NCBI GenBank assembly: GCA_041658205.1 | Contig: JBBAAO010000002.1 | Location: 682,001-746,000, forward strand | DNA: 64,000 nt | Direction: 5' to 3' | From: Bacteroidota bacterium | GTDB taxonomy: Bacteria > Bacteroidota > Ignavibacteria > UBA10030 > UBA8401 | Shown here: one piece after another, positions 9,493 through 18,220 of the stretch | How positions within the stretch are numbered: position 1 is the stretch's first letter | Layout: every line of letters begins with the position of its first letter | Notes under the pieces: generated by a model | What the model saw: the letters and a program-made list of their open reading frames with translations, nothing else | Databases searched by the model: none | What the model was told of the DNA's origin: nothing | Position numbers and translations under genes: made by a program

Positions 9493-11535
9493 ATGCAAAC
9501 CATCTCACAAAAAATAATTGGCGCTGAACACCTCACCGAGGTGATTGCCTACCTGAAAAATGCTGATAAGTTTATTCGGCAGGGAGATATTCAGAGTGCG
9601 CTTGATGAGATTATGCACGCCCGCGAAAAGAATCCCACCATCATGTATGCCCGCGCGTACGAAGAATATGTCCGATCGGTATTGCTCAAACAGACCGAGG
9701 AACGTGGTCAGGAAGAAGGAGCAAAAGAATCGGTTATTCAACAGCTGATGCCCACGCTTGAAAAAATTCTCGATCTTGCAATTAAGGAAGTAAAACGAAG
9801 TGCGGTCTCTGCTTACAAACAGAAAGAAGTCTACGCCCTCCAGAAAAAACATGAAGAAGATCAGCGCCAGGAGGAGATATTGCGCGGGAAGGGAATTGCA
9901 AAAAAGATTGCGGATTATCTTCAACGCGCCCGCCAACGTGAAGCACAGCAGGATTTCCGCAATGCGTTAAACGAAGTCGCTCGCGCATTCATGCTGGATC
10001 CGACGGATGAACGGATTCTGCAGATTGAAGAAGAGATTAAAACAGCTCAAGAGGATCACGATCGGAGAGAGGCATCGCTCAACAGCATTAAAGGGCAGGA
10101 AGAGAATAAACGGCGGGAACAGTTGTTGGGGCAATGGCAGTTTCTGCGAGAGCAGGAAAAAGAACAAGAAATTAGAAAGAAAGAAGAGGCCTATAAACAA
10201 GCTCGGTCTCAAAAGATCCGCGAGTATTTACAGATCGCGCGGGGCCTCTTCGGTGACAATAGAGTTGAAGAAGCGCTCAGTCAATTGGCATTCGTCATGG
10301 TCCTCGATCCGCTCAACGAAGAAGTGCTCAGTTTAAACTGGAAGATACGGGAAGCGCAAAACAAAAAACAGGAAGAGAACATTGCGCTGAAGAAGCAGCA
10401 GCAAGAGGAAGAAAAAAAGAAAGCTGAAATGATCCGCATAACGGTTCAAAAGAATCTGGAAAAAGCGGAAGAGTATCTCAGCCAAAAGAAATTTTCTGAA
10501 GCGTTACGGGTCATCACTCAGGCCTATTTCATCGATCCGACAAATGAAGATATTCTCACCTGTGAAAAAAAGATTCTTGTTATCGAAGAAGAGACGCTAC
10601 GCATTGAAAGTGATGAACAGAAGCTTGCGGAGGATGAACGAAGGAGAAAACAGGAATCGGAATTACACCGCTTGTCCATTGAACAACAGAAGCGAGAACA
10701 GATCCGCGAACGGATCGACGTGGAATCCAAACTGCTTCGTGATGAAGAAGAAATTTTGTTGTTTCTCTCCAAGGCCCGCGGTTATGTCAGTCAAGGAAAT
10801 TATGACGATGCATTGAGGCAGATTGCGCAGGCATTCAAGATCAATCCGTTCGATGAAGAAATCGCTAAACTTCAGCGGGAAATTCTTGACGGTCAAAAGA
10901 AAGCAAAGCTGTTGAAGAAACCTTCTCTGCAAATGCTTGTTGAACCAGAAAGTGCAAGTGACCATCAAACAGCAGAAACCATTCGTCAATTTATTGAGAA
11001 TGCTCAAAAGTTTAGAGGAGAGTCTCGTTACCAAGAAGCACTTGATGAAATTGCCCAGGCGTATCGGCATGATCCGATGAACGAATCGCTTTTTTCACTG
11101 GAGGGAGAGATCCAGCAGGAATTTCTTCAATATGAAGAAAAGCAGCAGCGTGAGCAGGAATCCTTTAAAATGGATCAAGGTGTCAAGAAAAGTTTGGCAA
11201 TGGCAAGGGAAGCACTTTCACGGGAAGCATTCAGTGAAGCCCTTGGCTGGGTGGACTATGCAATGAGTTTTGACATGAAACGATTTGAAACTCTGCAAAT
11301 GAGAGATGAGATTGAACGGTCACAGCGTCAGATGGAAGAAAAGAAATCGAATGAAGATAAAGAACTGGTGATCCAATTCCATCTCAGTAAGGCGATGGAA
11401 TTTATGTCCGAAAAAAGAACATTTGAGGCTATTTTCGAGGTAGATTTAGCCCTTCGGCTGAATCCGAACCACAAAGGTGCCGCTTCCTTGCGAAAGCGAT
11501 TGAACGAATTATCCAATGAATCGGTCATTTCATAA
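9493..11535 (+). CDS. Helical-hairpin repeat/coiled-coil protein, 8 units (unknown function)
   Basis: About 680 residues, very rich in Glu, Lys and Gln, with no signal peptide or membrane segment. A TPR-like unit of about 25 residues (pattern: basic-x-EALxEIAxAxxLDPxNEE) occurs eight times. The units are separated by 40-60 residues of charged coiled coil. Clear copies include FRNALNEVARAFMLDP, VEEALSQLAFVMVLDP, FSEALRVITQAYFIDP and YDDALRQIAQAFKINP. The protein is probably an elongated cytoplasmic scaffold. It is the first of three related genes, and its position after a receiver/kinase block suggests a link to signalling, which is inference. The frame also opens with TTG at 9490; ATG 9493 is preferred. 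I do not recognise a named family. Confidence 0.8.
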   Translation: MQTISQKIIGAEHLTEVIAYLKNADKFIRQGDIQSALDEIMHAREKNPTIMYARAYEEYVRSVLLKQTEERGQEEGAKESVIQQLMPTLEKILDLAIKEVKRSAVSAYKQKEVYALQKKHEEDQRQEEILRGKGIAKKIADYLQRARQREAQQDFRNALNEVARAFMLDPTDERILQIEEEIKTAQEDHDRREASLNSIKGQEENKRREQLLGQWQFLREQEKEQEIRKKEEAYKQARSQKIREYLQIARGLFGDNRVEEALSQLAFVMVLDPLNEEVLSLNWKIREAQNKKQEENIALKKQQQEEEKKKAEMIRITVQKNLEKAEEYLSQKKFSEALRVITQAYFIDPTNEDILTCEKKILVIEEETLRIESDEQKLAEDERRRKQESELHRLSIEQQKREQIRERIDVESKLLRDEEEILLFLSKARGYVSQGNYDDALRQIAQAFKINPFDEEIAKLQREILDGQKKAKLLKKPSLQMLVEPESASDHQTAETIRQFIENAQKFRGESRYQEALDEIAQAYRHDPMNESLFSLEGEIQQEFLQYEEKQQREQESFKMDQGVKKSLAMAREALSREAFSEALGWVDYAMSFDMKRFETLQMRDEIERSQRQMEEKKSNEDKELVIQFHLSKAMEFMSEKRTFEAIFEVDLALRLNPNHKGAASLRKRLNELSNESVIS

Positions 11536-11578
11536 AAAGGGTCAAATTAAAGTTAAAAAATTCTAACGGGTTAAGTTG

Positions 11579-11609
11579 TTGACAAATCTATCTTATTTCT
11601 TTAAGATAG
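11579..11609 (+). promoter_or_regulatory. Sigma70-like promoter overlapped by an inverted repeat
   Basis: TTGACA (11579-11584), 17 nt, TAAGAT (11602-11607), about 34 nt upstream of the ATG at 11642. An inverted repeat, CTATCTTA (11588-11595) and TAAGATAG (11602-11609), covers the spacer and the -10 box. This is a classic place for a repressor operator. Confidence 0.65.
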
Positions 11610-11641
11610 GAGTAAGTGTAGACACATAACCGATCAATTTC

Positions 11642-14167
11642 ATGGCTGAAAACCCTTCATTACCAACATCTGAGCGATTGAAAGAAGTTGCTCTTCTTTT
11701 AAAGCAAGCTGATAAGCTTGTGAAAGAAGGGGATCTTGCAACTGCGCTGACGCTCATCGCAAAGGCCAGATCGTTCGACTCCCGTCACTTATACGCCTTA
11801 GCGTATGAGGAGCGTGTTCGTACGTTGTTAACAGCAAAACAACAGGAAGAGGCAAAGAAGGGGACGAAGCAAGCAGCACCTAGTACTGAACCAAGCGCTG
11901 AACAAAAGATTGCTCCGACCCTGCAGCATTTATCCAACCTTGCCATCATTGAAGCACAACATAGTGCAAACGTAGCTGCACAGCAGGAACAAGCCGTTGA
12001 GATTCATAAAAAAGAGGAAGAAGAAAAGTCAAAGAACGATGAGTTGCGGCGTAATGCCATCGAAGCAAAGATTGCCGCATTCTTAAATCGTGCTAATAGT
12101 TATTACCTGCGAAAAGAATATAATCGTGCACTGGATGAGATTGCCCGCGCCTACCTTCTGGATCCGGTCAATGACAAGATTCACACTCTGGAAGATACCA
12201 TTCGTAAAGCACAGGAAGATTCCCGCCGGGATGAAGAAGCGGACAAGCAGCGGAAGATGGAAGAAGACCGGTTGAAGCGGCAGGAAATTATTAAGTCGCA
12301 AACCCAGCAGTATCAAAAAGAAAAAGAAGAAAAAGTAAAGCGTGATGAACAGGAACGGAAACGCGCTCAGGAAGAAAAAGTAAAGCAATACCTGCAGCAT
12401 GTGAACGAACTATACCTTGCTAATAAGTTGGATGAAGCATTGGGTGAACTAGCATTTGTTGTTGTGATCGATCCGTTAAACGAGGAAGTGCTGCGTCTGG
12501 AACAAAAAATTCTTGAAACCCAAGAACAGCAGCAACAGCATCAATTGGAACTTTATCAAAAGCAACTGGAAGAGCGACAGAAAAAACGGGAAGTGATTGT
12601 TGCAACTATTAAAAAGCACATCTCGAATGCTGAGCAGCTCGCCAGACAGCAAAAATTTACCGACGCTCTTCGCACAATTACACGGGCAACGGTGCTCGAT
12701 CCCGTCAACGACGATCTGCAGGAATGTGAACGCAGGATTCTTGCAATGCAGGAAGAATATTTCCGGCTGGAAGAGGAAGGCAAACGGGCGATGCAGGAAC
12801 AGATTCGGCGTCAGCAGGAAGAAGAAGTGATCCGGCTTGAGCAGAATGATCGCTCAAAAGCGATGCAGGGAGAATCAGAAGAAGTTCGTGCGCAACAGCG
12901 TATTGATAAAGAAAAGATTCAGCAATATTTGGACCGTGCTCGGAAGTTCCTCGGTGAGAAACAGTTTGAAGTGGCTCTGGGTGAAGTTGCCCTTGCGTTC
13001 ATCATCAATCCATTTGACGAGGATGTGAAACAAGTGGAGCAGCTGATTCTTCATGAACGGGAAGAACATCAAAATGTACAGAAACGTACCGCACAGCAAG
13101 CAGTGCTGAACGAACAGAAGACCAAGAATTCCGTCAACGAAAAAATCCAATCCCATATGCTGGAAGCGGAACGGCTACGATCCATGAGCCAATTCAGCAA
13201 GGCGTTTAATGAAGTGGCAAAAGCATTTATTCTCGATCCGCTCAATGCAGACATACAGAAGTACGAACAGGATTTGCAAGTAGAATTCGATGCATTCCTG
13301 TTTGATCAGCATAATAAGCGCGATTTTGATGAAAAATCGAAAATTATTCAGCGGCACATTCAACATGCGACGGAATTCCTCGATCGTGATTTATTTGAAG
13401 AGGCTCTTTCCGAAGTGAACGGCGGTCTCGTAATCGACGAACAGAATAAAGAGCTGTTGAATTTACGGCAGAAAATTTCCAACGCGTCCGAAGGATGGAA
13501 ACTGAAACAGCGCGAAGAATCCCGCAATCTCGAGATCCAAAAATTATTGGTGATCGGAAAGGAATATTTCACCGTGGGTAAGTTTGATGAAGCGATTATT
13601 GCCGTACGAAAAGCGATTGAATTTGATCCAAACCGCAAAGAATCGGTAGCGTTGCTGGAAGATATTGAATCGGTGATTGCACAGACGCACGATTCCAAAC
13701 AAAGCGAAATGCGTCATGAACGGGTGGCGTCGCATCTTGCACAGGCACAAAACCATCTTATGGCAAACATGTTGGACAAAGCACTCGTGCAGATCCTTTC
13801 TGGATTAGTAATCGATCCAATGAACGACGATCTGCTGAAACTTGAGCAGCGTGTCACTGCGTTGCATGATGCACGCATCAATGAACGACAATCGAGCGCT
13901 GTATCCTCTCCCTCCGCACAGCAGCGTATTTCAAAAGAAGAGCAAGAACGACTTATTCGCATTCACGTTCGCGTAGCAACGGAATTCCGTTCGCAAAAGG
14001 AATATGCGAAAGCGCTCGATGAAATTGCCCATGGTTTAACGGTGGACATGCAGAATGAAGAACTGTTGAAACTCGATGCAGAGATCCGAACCGAACAGAC
14101 CGATCACGATCAGAAAGCAGCACAAGGACTAAAACTGATCTACTCCAGCGGACAAGCAGCAGGATAA
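11642..14167 (+). CDS. Helical-hairpin repeat/coiled-coil protein, 10 units (paralogue)
   Basis: 841-residue paralogue of the preceding protein. The N-terminus (ERLKEVALLLKQADKLVKEGDLATAL) matches that of the first gene (AYLKNADKFIRQGDIQSAL). Ten copies of the same unit can be picked out, including YNRALDEIARAYLLDP, LDEALGELAFVVVIDP, FTDALRTITRATVLDP, FSKAFNEVAKAFILDP and LDKALVQILSGLVIDP. They are again joined by highly charged coiled-coil linkers. No signal peptide or membrane segment is present. It has its own promoter at 11579-11609. Its stop overlaps the start of the third paralogue, so those two are translated together. The function is unknown; a long cytoplasmic scaffold is the simplest reading. 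Confidence 0.8.
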   Translation: MAENPSLPTSERLKEVALLLKQADKLVKEGDLATALTLIAKARSFDSRHLYALAYEERVRTLLTAKQQEEAKKGTKQAAPSTEPSAEQKIAPTLQHLSNLAIIEAQHSANVAAQQEQAVEIHKKEEEEKSKNDELRRNAIEAKIAAFLNRANSYYLRKEYNRALDEIARAYLLDPVNDKIHTLEDTIRKAQEDSRRDEEADKQRKMEEDRLKRQEIIKSQTQQYQKEKEEKVKRDEQERKRAQEEKVKQYLQHVNELYLANKLDEALGELAFVVVIDPLNEEVLRLEQKILETQEQQQQHQLELYQKQLEERQKKREVIVATIKKHISNAEQLARQQKFTDALRTITRATVLDPVNDDLQECERRILAMQEEYFRLEEEGKRAMQEQIRRQQEEEVIRLEQNDRSKAMQGESEEVRAQQRIDKEKIQQYLDRARKFLGEKQFEVALGEVALAFIINPFDEDVKQVEQLILHEREEHQNVQKRTAQQAVLNEQKTKNSVNEKIQSHMLEAERLRSMSQFSKAFNEVAKAFILDPLNADIQKYEQDLQVEFDAFLFDQHNKRDFDEKSKIIQRHIQHATEFLDRDLFEEALSEVNGGLVIDEQNKELLNLRQKISNASEGWKLKQREESRNLEIQKLLVIGKEYFTVGKFDEAIIAVRKAIEFDPNRKESVALLEDIESVIAQTHDSKQSEMRHERVASHLAQAQNHLMANMLDKALVQILSGLVIDPMNDDLLKLEQRVTALHDARINERQSSAVSSPSAQQRISKEEQERLIRIHVRVATEFRSQKEYAKALDEIAHGLTVDMQNEELLKLDAEIRTEQTDHDQKAAQGLKLIYSSGQAAG

Positions 14168-14649
14168 TGAGCATCGACTCACTCACAACGCTGCTTCGTG
14201 AAGCGCAACACGAAGTACACCGGCATCAATATTCCCACGCATTGAAGATCATTCGCGACGCGAAAATCATAGACCTCCACAACCTTTACCTGTTCGCTCT
14301 GGAACAATTTGTCACAACGCTTCCGTATCCTTCTTCCGTTGAATTCACCGAAGAAAAAGGAATGGAAAACGAACATGTGTTATCATTGTTAACCGATCGT
14401 GCAGTGAACGACCGTGAACGGCGCGCGCAAAAACGTTCTGAAGGAATGATTGTTCCCGATGAACGGGCAGTGTTGCTGGAAAAAGTGAAGAACAGTTATT
14501 TCCAACGGGCAGACGAATTTATTGAAGCAAAAGAGTTTGGCAGAGCACTGGAGGAAATCCAGCGGGTCTATTTTTTTGACCCGCAAAATTTTGTAGCCAA
14601 GGAGTATCAGCAAAAGATCGCGCAGCTTGCCGATTTGAACAAGAAATAA
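14167..14649 (+). CDS. Short helical-hairpin repeat protein, 2 units (paralogue)
   Basis: 160-residue member of the same family. It has an N-terminal unit (YSHALKIIRDAKIIDL) and a C-terminal unit (FGRALEEIQRVYFFDP) separated by one charged linker. It begins inside the stop of the 841-residue gene (TAATG), which implies translational coupling. Its length and architecture look like the two ends of the larger proteins with the middle removed. It could be a capping or regulatory partner of the longer filamentous relatives. The function is unknown. Confidence 0.75.
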   Translation: MSIDSLTTLLREAQHEVHRHQYSHALKIIRDAKIIDLHNLYLFALEQFVTTLPYPSSVEFTEEKGMENEHVLSLLTDRAVNDRERRAQKRSEGMIVPDERAVLLEKVKNSYFQRADEFIEAKEFGRALEEIQRVYFFDPQNFVAKEYQQKIAQLADLNKK

Positions 14650-14659
14650 ACTTCGGAAG

Positions 14660-15214
14660 TTATTTTGCGATCGACACAAGACGCGCTAATGTTCGAATCG
14701 TCTTCGGATCGATCGTAAAGGATTTCACATCGATTTTGTTATTCTTCATATCCCTGTAATACAACAATCCCCGTACCGAGCGGGCGCCGGTCATATTATC
14801 AACAATCTGTTTATTTCCGACTACAAGAAACTTCAACACATGCTTAGCATCATTTTCATTACGGAATCCTGTCTTTTGTACTTTTAACTCGTTCGTCGGT
14901 TTTCCATCAATAATAAATTGCATATGGGTGTTGGCAGGAAGTTGTGGCTTCAACGCCGCATTAAACTTTCCAATCTCTTCAAATCGAAAGACAAACAGGG
15001 GATCGCGGCCTTTTCTGATTTCGAAATCCGGATTGAATATGAGTTCATATCCAAGCAAGCCTTGCGTGGATAATTTATGTTGAACGTTCACCGGAGTGGA
15101 GAATGACATCCAGCTGCCGGGACCATGTTCCTGGATGGAATGTATGTCGTCGTCCTGAGCAACGGAGAATGTGGTAGTGAGTAAAACAAGCGTAAAAAAA
15201 GTAAGATACTTCAT
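14660..15214 (-). CDS. Secreted protein of unknown function
   Basis: 184 residues with a typical signal peptide (MKYLTFFTLVLLTTTFSVAQ, cleavage after about residue 20). The mature part is beta-rich, has no cysteines and matches no family I know. It contains conserved-looking patches (GPGSWMSFSTPVNVQ, FVFRFEEIGKFNAAL). The open frame continues upstream to 15286, but ATG 15214 places the signal sequence at the N-terminus and is preferred. It converges on the repeat-protein operon with only 10 nt between stops, and is divergent from the phosphatase gene at 15374. Confidence 0.7.
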   Translation of the reverse strand: MKYLTFFTLVLLTTTFSVAQDDDIHSIQEHGPGSWMSFSTPVNVQHKLSTQGLLGYELIFNPDFEIRKGRDPLFVFRFEEIGKFNAALKPQLPANTHMQFIIDGKPTNELKVQKTGFRNENDAKHVLKFLVVGNKQIVDNMTGARSVRGLLYYRDMKNNKIDVKSFTIDPKTIRTLARLVSIAK

Positions 15215-15373
15215 ATATTTTTCTCCATATTCGGTAAGATCTACAGCTAAAAATACAGATTTTACTGTAGATTGTAAAGACAGCATTTATTTTTTCGGAA
15301 ATTCTTGATAGCTTGGTAGCGTAACTTAACCCTTGTGGTGTCGTAAGATACTGACTCATTCTTTATCACATTC

Positions 15374-18175
15374 ATGACCTTTACGTTCAATAAAGTTCAG
15401 CAACTTCGAACATTCTTTTCCCTTCTATTTGTCGTACTCCTTGTACAATCGATCATTACATTTATTTCCTTCATCAGCAGTCCGAATGACGAAAATTGGT
15501 TTCGGGATTCACCATCGCGGTTTATGGCGGTGAAACCAATCCATGCAGAGCTTATCAATAAACGTCCCTCCATTGGAGGTCACCCACTTTCCATTCGAAC
15601 CAGTTTTGATTCTGTGATGACTGGAGATTTGATCACGGCAATTAATGATGGTACTTTGAAGACTATGAAGGATGTATACGATGCCATCGAGGAGAGTCCG
15701 CAAGAAGAGATTCGCTTTGAAATTCTCCGGCCTTCGCTTAATTATTTGCTCACCTTCAAAGTGGAACGAAAAACCATACCTTCAGAATTTCTTGTGTTGG
15801 TTCCGAATTATGTCTACGTCACGGATGTGTTTGCCGGCGGTGCTTCCGATCGCGGAGGAATGAAGATCGGTGACCTGATCGTCCGAATTAACGAACAGGA
15901 ATTTGCAAATGCAGGTGAAGCAGATCGGATCCTTCGATTTGGACAGATCGGCAAATCGCTGAAGTATGAAGTTCTTCGGAATAATCAGTTGGTTGAATTG
16001 CATATTGTTTTAGCAAAGTTCGGTATTCCAATCTCGCTGTTGGTCTTTACATTGTGTGGATTGTTATGGATGGCAACAGGAACGTTCATTGCTGTCTCGC
16101 GGCCTAATTTGCAGGCAGCACGATTGGTCGGCAGCGCATTTCTATTGATCGGATTTTTTCTTGCGATATTGTTTATCCGAAGAGATTTTTCCCTGACGCC
16201 GGAAGTCATCGTTGTTCAAGTGATGAGGGGAGCAGCGTATGTGTTTGGGACAGCGTTTTTCTTTCATTCCATGCATTATTTTCCGATTGAACGAGCTGAC
16301 CTGATAGAAAAAAAATGGATTGCCCGCGGATATTATATTCTTTCGGCTGTTTCAGGATTTCTTACCACCATTTGGAATGCACCATACCCCTTGGCACTGG
16401 TCTTGGTTTTTGGATTGTTTGTGATGATAAAATACCGGAAGGGTGCATCGCCGGAATATAAAAGTTATAACAACATTGTGCGTTGGACTGCGCTGTTTGT
16501 CGGTATTTCTTCCTCCGTCATTGCATATTATTTTTTCATCAATTCGGTTCAAGCATCCCAAACGATAGGGCTGGGGTTATTGGGTGCGGTGCTTGCAACA
16601 ATTCCTCTCTCATATCTTTATACCATTGGACGGTATCGGTTATTGGACATGAATTTCCGCGTGCGGCGGAATACACAATACAGTGTTGTTACATTTCTGT
16701 GGGGCGGAGCGATCGTCTATTTTCTCGTGTGGATATTCTTTCAGTTACCGATGCTTGACCTGCCAAAAACGAATATTGTCTTTACCGGAACAGCTATTGA
16801 AGTGAATGATGCTCCGGAATTAGCGTCTCAACGGGGAACCTCTGAACGCGTGATGCTGATGGCGTTGGCAATTTTGCTCACCTTTGTAGTGATGCGTGTA
16901 CGGAAATACGGTCAGCAGTTTATCGACAAGAAATATTTTCGGCAGCAATACGATTATCGCCGTGCATCGTTCGAGCTTGGAGAAGTGCTGGCAACAACGC
17001 TGAATGCAGAAGATCTTGCACGGGGACTTGTGCAAAAATTGAGCGAGTTAATGAAATTAAAACGGGTTGGCGTATTATTTTTTCGGGGAGAACAGAGTTG
17101 TTCGTGTCTTTCAGCGCAGGGATTTGATGGAAAAATGTGGTCGCAATTTTGCGTCTCCCATGAGCAAGATTTGATCAACAGCATTAAGACATTCAGTAAT
17201 GAATTTCGGATTGACTATCTTCCGGCATTATTGAAGGATGAATTCAATCGTCAGGGATTCCATTACGGTATACCGATCCGTTCTAAGGAAAAATTAATTG
17301 GTGTGATGCTTGTCGGTGAAAAACAATCCGAAACGACCTTCCAACAGGAAGATCTTGCGTTCCTCTCCTCAACAGCAAAACAGGCATCTGTATCGATTGA
17401 GAATGCATTTTTGTATGAAGAGCTTGCCGAAAAGGAACGGATGAAACACGAACTGCAGATTGCCCGCCGGATCCAATTGGATTCGCTTCCGCAGTCAACA
17501 CCGGATGTACAGGGATTAGAAATTTCGGGAACATCGATTCCTGCGATGGAAGTGGGAGGGGACTTTTTTGATTATCTTTCGAATGGGAACGGAAAGCTGA
17601 CGATTGTGATCGGTGATGTCAGCGGAAAAGGGACATCGGCGGCATTATATATGTCCAAAGTTCAAGGGATTCTTCGCTCGCTGCACGGTTTTGATCTTTC
17701 ACCGAAAGATCTTTTTACGCGGACCAATACCTTATTATGTCAGGACTTGGAGAAACGTTCCTTTGTGACGGTTCTTGGTGCTGAGTTTAATACCGAGAAT
17801 AAATCTGTGATCGTCTCTCGCGCAGGTCATTTACCCCTCTGGCACTATCAAGCCAAATCCCGCACTGTTGTAAAAGTGCTTCCCCGCGGATTAGGTTTAG
17901 GACTGAATGCTGCTTCAATCTTCACTGCAGAGATGAAAGAGAAAAAGATTCAATATGCTACAGGAGATATATTCCTTTTTGCAACCGATGGCGTCACCGA
18001 AGCGCATAACGCATCAGCCGATTTTGGCGAAGAACGGTTGCAGAAAATATTAATTGATTCTTTTGATAGCCCGGCACAAATGATACAAGAACACATCATT
18101 AAAGAAATATCGAAGTTTGTCGGGGAGAAGGAACAGCATGACGATCAAACCGTGGTGGTGGTCAAAGCGGTGTAA
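15374..18175 (+). CDS. PDZ-membrane-GAF-PP2C (SpoIIE-type) serine phosphatase
   Basis: 933-residue membrane-bound signalling phosphatase of the RsbU/SpoIIE kind. These usually act on anti-sigma-factor antagonists. An N-terminal membrane segment (about residues 10-33) is followed by one weak and one clear PDZ domain (clear copy about 145-225, AGGASDRGGMKIGDLIVRI). About seven or eight membrane segments follow (220-500), then a GAF domain (about 540-690), a coiled coil and the PP2C domain. The PP2C domain has EVGGDFFDY, IGDVSGKGTSAALYM, LFATDGVTEA and EQHDDQTVVVV, so the metal-binding Asp residues are present. The extracytoplasmic PDZ pair suggests it senses an envelope peptide or protein. The next gene converges on it. 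No anti-sigma partner is encoded nearby. Confidence 0.9.
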   Translation: MTFTFNKVQQLRTFFSLLFVVLLVQSIITFISFISSPNDENWFRDSPSRFMAVKPIHAELINKRPSIGGHPLSIRTSFDSVMTGDLITAINDGTLKTMKDVYDAIEESPQEEIRFEILRPSLNYLLTFKVERKTIPSEFLVLVPNYVYVTDVFAGGASDRGGMKIGDLIVRINEQEFANAGEADRILRFGQIGKSLKYEVLRNNQLVELHIVLAKFGIPISLLVFTLCGLLWMATGTFIAVSRPNLQAARLVGSAFLLIGFFLAILFIRRDFSLTPEVIVVQVMRGAAYVFGTAFFFHSMHYFPIERADLIEKKWIARGYYILSAVSGFLTTIWNAPYPLALVLVFGLFVMIKYRKGASPEYKSYNNIVRWTALFVGISSSVIAYYFFINSVQASQTIGLGLLGAVLATIPLSYLYTIGRYRLLDMNFRVRRNTQYSVVTFLWGGAIVYFLVWIFFQLPMLDLPKTNIVFTGTAIEVNDAPELASQRGTSERVMLMALAILLTFVVMRVRKYGQQFIDKKYFRQQYDYRRASFELGEVLATTLNAEDLARGLVQKLSELMKLKRVGVLFFRGEQSCSCLSAQGFDGKMWSQFCVSHEQDLINSIKTFSNEFRIDYLPALLKDEFNRQGFHYGIPIRSKEKLIGVMLVGEKQSETTFQQEDLAFLSSTAKQASVSIENAFLYEELAEKERMKHELQIARRIQLDSLPQSTPDVQGLEISGTSIPAMEVGGDFFDYLSNGNGKLTIVIGDVSGKGTSAALYMSKVQGILRSLHGFDLSPKDLFTRTNTLLCQDLEKRSFVTVLGAEFNTENKSVIVSRAGHLPLWHYQAKSRTVVKVLPRGLGLGLNAASIFTAEMKEKKIQYATGDIFLFATDGVTEAHNASADFGEERLQKILIDSFDSPAQMIQEHIIKEISKFVGEKEQHDDQTVVVVKAV

Positions 18176-18209
18176 TGAGAAGCGATCGTATAAACAAGAT
18201 CGCTTCTCA
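18176..18209. terminator. Perfect 12-bp inverted repeat between convergent genes
   Basis: TGAGAAGCGATC (18176-18187) and GATCGCTTCTCA (18198-18209) around a 10-nt loop, between the stops of the phosphatase and GH30 genes. There is no T tract, so it may be a stabilising 3' hairpin instead of a full terminator. Confidence 0.5.
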
Positions 18210-18220
18210 CTGACACAATT

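Noticed and set aside
18176..18209. Hairpin as another REP element
   Set aside because: Its sequence shares no core with the CRISPR-locus palindromes and it sits at a normal convergent-gene junction.
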